The position numbers were made by a program, and so were the translations under genes. The notes under the pieces are model-generated. The model was not told the origin of the DNA and ran no database searches. It worked only from the letters and a program-made list of their open reading frames with translations. Of a stretch of 32,303 nucleotides of DNA, positions 31,651 to 32,303 are shown piece after piece; within the stretch, counting starts at the first letter, position 1, and the number at the start of each line of letters is the position of its first letter. This DNA comes from Lachnospiraceae bacterium (GTDB lineage: Bacteria > Bacillota > Clostridia > Lachnospirales > Lachnospiraceae). The DNA lies in NCBI GenBank assembly GCA_017513125.1, contig JAFWDI010000023.1, positions 1 to 32,303 of the forward strand, read 5' to 3'.

Positions 31651-32157
31651 TCAATCCTTCACCAGGTCCGCGTATTCCGCCTCCGCCGCGGCGAGAAAGT
31701 CCCCGGGCGCGAGCTCGATCCCGCTCCCGATGCGCCCGCCGCTGACGTGGATCGTCTCAAACAGCTGCGCGGTCTCGTCGATGCGCGTCGGAAACTGCTT
31801 CTTCATGCCGATCGCGGTGCACCCGCCGCGCACGTAGCCGGTCAGGTCGAAGAGCTCCTTCATCGGGAGCATCTGCACGTTCTTCACGCCGACCGACTTC
31901 GCGCACTTCTTCAGGTCCAGTTCTTCCCCGACCGGAATTACGAACACGTAGTGGCCGCCGTCCGCTCCGACCGTGACCAGGGTCTTAAAGACCTGCTCGG
32001 GCGGAAGCCCCTGCTTCGCGGCGACGTCCGCGCCGTTCGTGAATCCGGCGGCGCCGCCTGTTTCACTCACCTCATATTCATGCAGCGTGAACGGTATGTC
32101 CAGCCGCTCGAGGATGCGCATGGCATTCGTTTTCGTCTCTTTTTCCTTCTTCGCCAT
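31651..32157 (-). CDS. ybaK: YbaK/EbsC-family aminoacyl-tRNA deacylase
   Basis: A 168-residue protein of the YbaK/ProX editing family: TNAMRILERLDIPFTLHEYE, then VFKTLVTVGADGGHYVFVIPV with the catalytic-region Lys, and GYVRGGCTAIGMKKQFPT near the end. It removes cysteine wrongly attached to tRNA-Pro, acting in trans. Typical length. The start lies one base after the stop of the HIRAN-domain gene, so the two are probably co-transcribed; the ribosome binding site is poor, consistent with coupling. Composition returns to the GC-rich style of the left part. Confidence 0.93.
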   Translation of the reverse strand: MAKKEKETKTNAMRILERLDIPFTLHEYEVSETGGAAGFTNGADVAAKQGLPPEQVFKTLVTVGADGGHYVFVIPVGEELDLKKCAKSVGVKNVQMLPMKELFDLTGYVRGGCTAIGMKKQFPTRIDETAQLFETIHVSGGRIGSGIELAPGDFLAAAEAEYADLVKD

Positions 32158-32158
32158 C

Positions 32159-32303
32159 TCAGAAATCCACCAGCCAGATCCCGATCGAGATCTGGGTGAA
32201 TGACCCTCTCTTTTCGATCTTCGTGATCTTCGCGCAGAGCGCCTTCCCGGCGTCCATCAGGCGCGCGAAGATGATATTGTCCTTTTCCGGAATATATCCG
32301 ACC
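32159..32303 (-). CDS. HIRAN-domain protein, C-terminal part (cut by window edge)
   Basis: The open frame enters from the right edge and ends at TGA 32161-32159. It encodes the last 47 residues, including VGYIPEKDNIIFARLMDAGK, the conserved strand-helix of the HIRAN domain (a nucleic-acid-end binding module found alone or fused to helicases and nucleases). Whether it is a small stand-alone HIRAN protein cannot be seen, because the N-terminus is outside the window. It is immediately upstream of ybaK. Confidence 0.8.
   Translation of the reverse strand, partial: VGYIPEKDNIIFARLMDAGKALCAKITKIEKRGSFTQISIGIWLVDF

Noticed and set aside
20250..31700. Attachment-site direct repeats or an integrase flanking the A+T-rich island
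   Set aside because: Only very short shared words (such as CTTCACCA) occur at the two boundaries, and no recombinase gene is present.
1..32303. CRISPR arrays or cas genes near the CARF-nuclease
   Set aside because: I looked for regularly spaced 25-40-base repeats and for Cas10/Cas6-type proteins and found none.

Overview
The window looks like chromosomal DNA of a fairly GC-rich, low-oxygen Bacillota (Clostridia; Lachnospiraceae/Oscillospiraceae-like is my best guess). The evidence is strong GGAGG ribosome binding sites, TTGACA/TATAAT-type promoters, intrinsic terminators, an iron-dependent alcohol dehydrogenase, a QueT-type ECF substrate component, a RelQ-type small alarmone synthetase and a TPP-riboswitch-controlled thiamine-precursor ABC operon. 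I see no tRNA, rRNA, phage gene, transposase, cas gene or CRISPR array.

Layout. 1-5 kb: two closely related GPH-type sugar/solute symporters (the first cut by the window edge) flank a LysR regulator, followed by an iron-containing alcohol dehydrogenase. 5.1-8.4 kb: a leftward thiamine-precursor uptake operon (ATPase, small thiamine-binding protein, permease, lipoprotein) behind a promoter, a TPP riboswitch and a terminator whose 3' arm is also the Shine-Dalgarno sequence. 8.6-11.5 kb: a MATE exporter and an AI-2E/PerM-type membrane protein. 11.5-13.8 kb: a radical SAM protein, a membrane-anchored Nudix hydrolase and a PNPOx-like flavoprotein. 14.0-17.4 kb: a leftward three-gene unit made of a stand-alone CARF-nuclease (DUF1887, Card1/Can2-like), a two-domain protein ending in an SGNH hydrolase, and a RelQ-type (p)ppGpp synthetase. 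17.6-20.3 kb: a queuosine-precursor transporter component, then nitroreductase, MBL-fold hydrolase and GNAT acetyltransferase genes.

20.4-31.6 kb: a visibly more A+T-rich block. One long leftward gene string encodes three paralogous cupin-like proteins, a tautomerase-like protein, a complete Dpp/Opp-type ABC transporter (two permeases, two ATPases, one lipoprotein) and a URO-D-family methyltransferase-like protein. Divergent from it are a membrane-anchored LemA-like protein and a PucR-type regulator. This reads as a self-contained uptake and catabolism module for an unidentified small molecule. 31.65 kb to the end: a YbaK-type aminoacyl-tRNA deacylase and the tail of a HIRAN-domain protein.

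The two places I would look at first are the CARF-nuclease/alarmone synthetase unit with no CRISPR system nearby, and the cupin/transporter/methyltransferase island. In the island only one of the three cupins keeps the full metal-ligand set.
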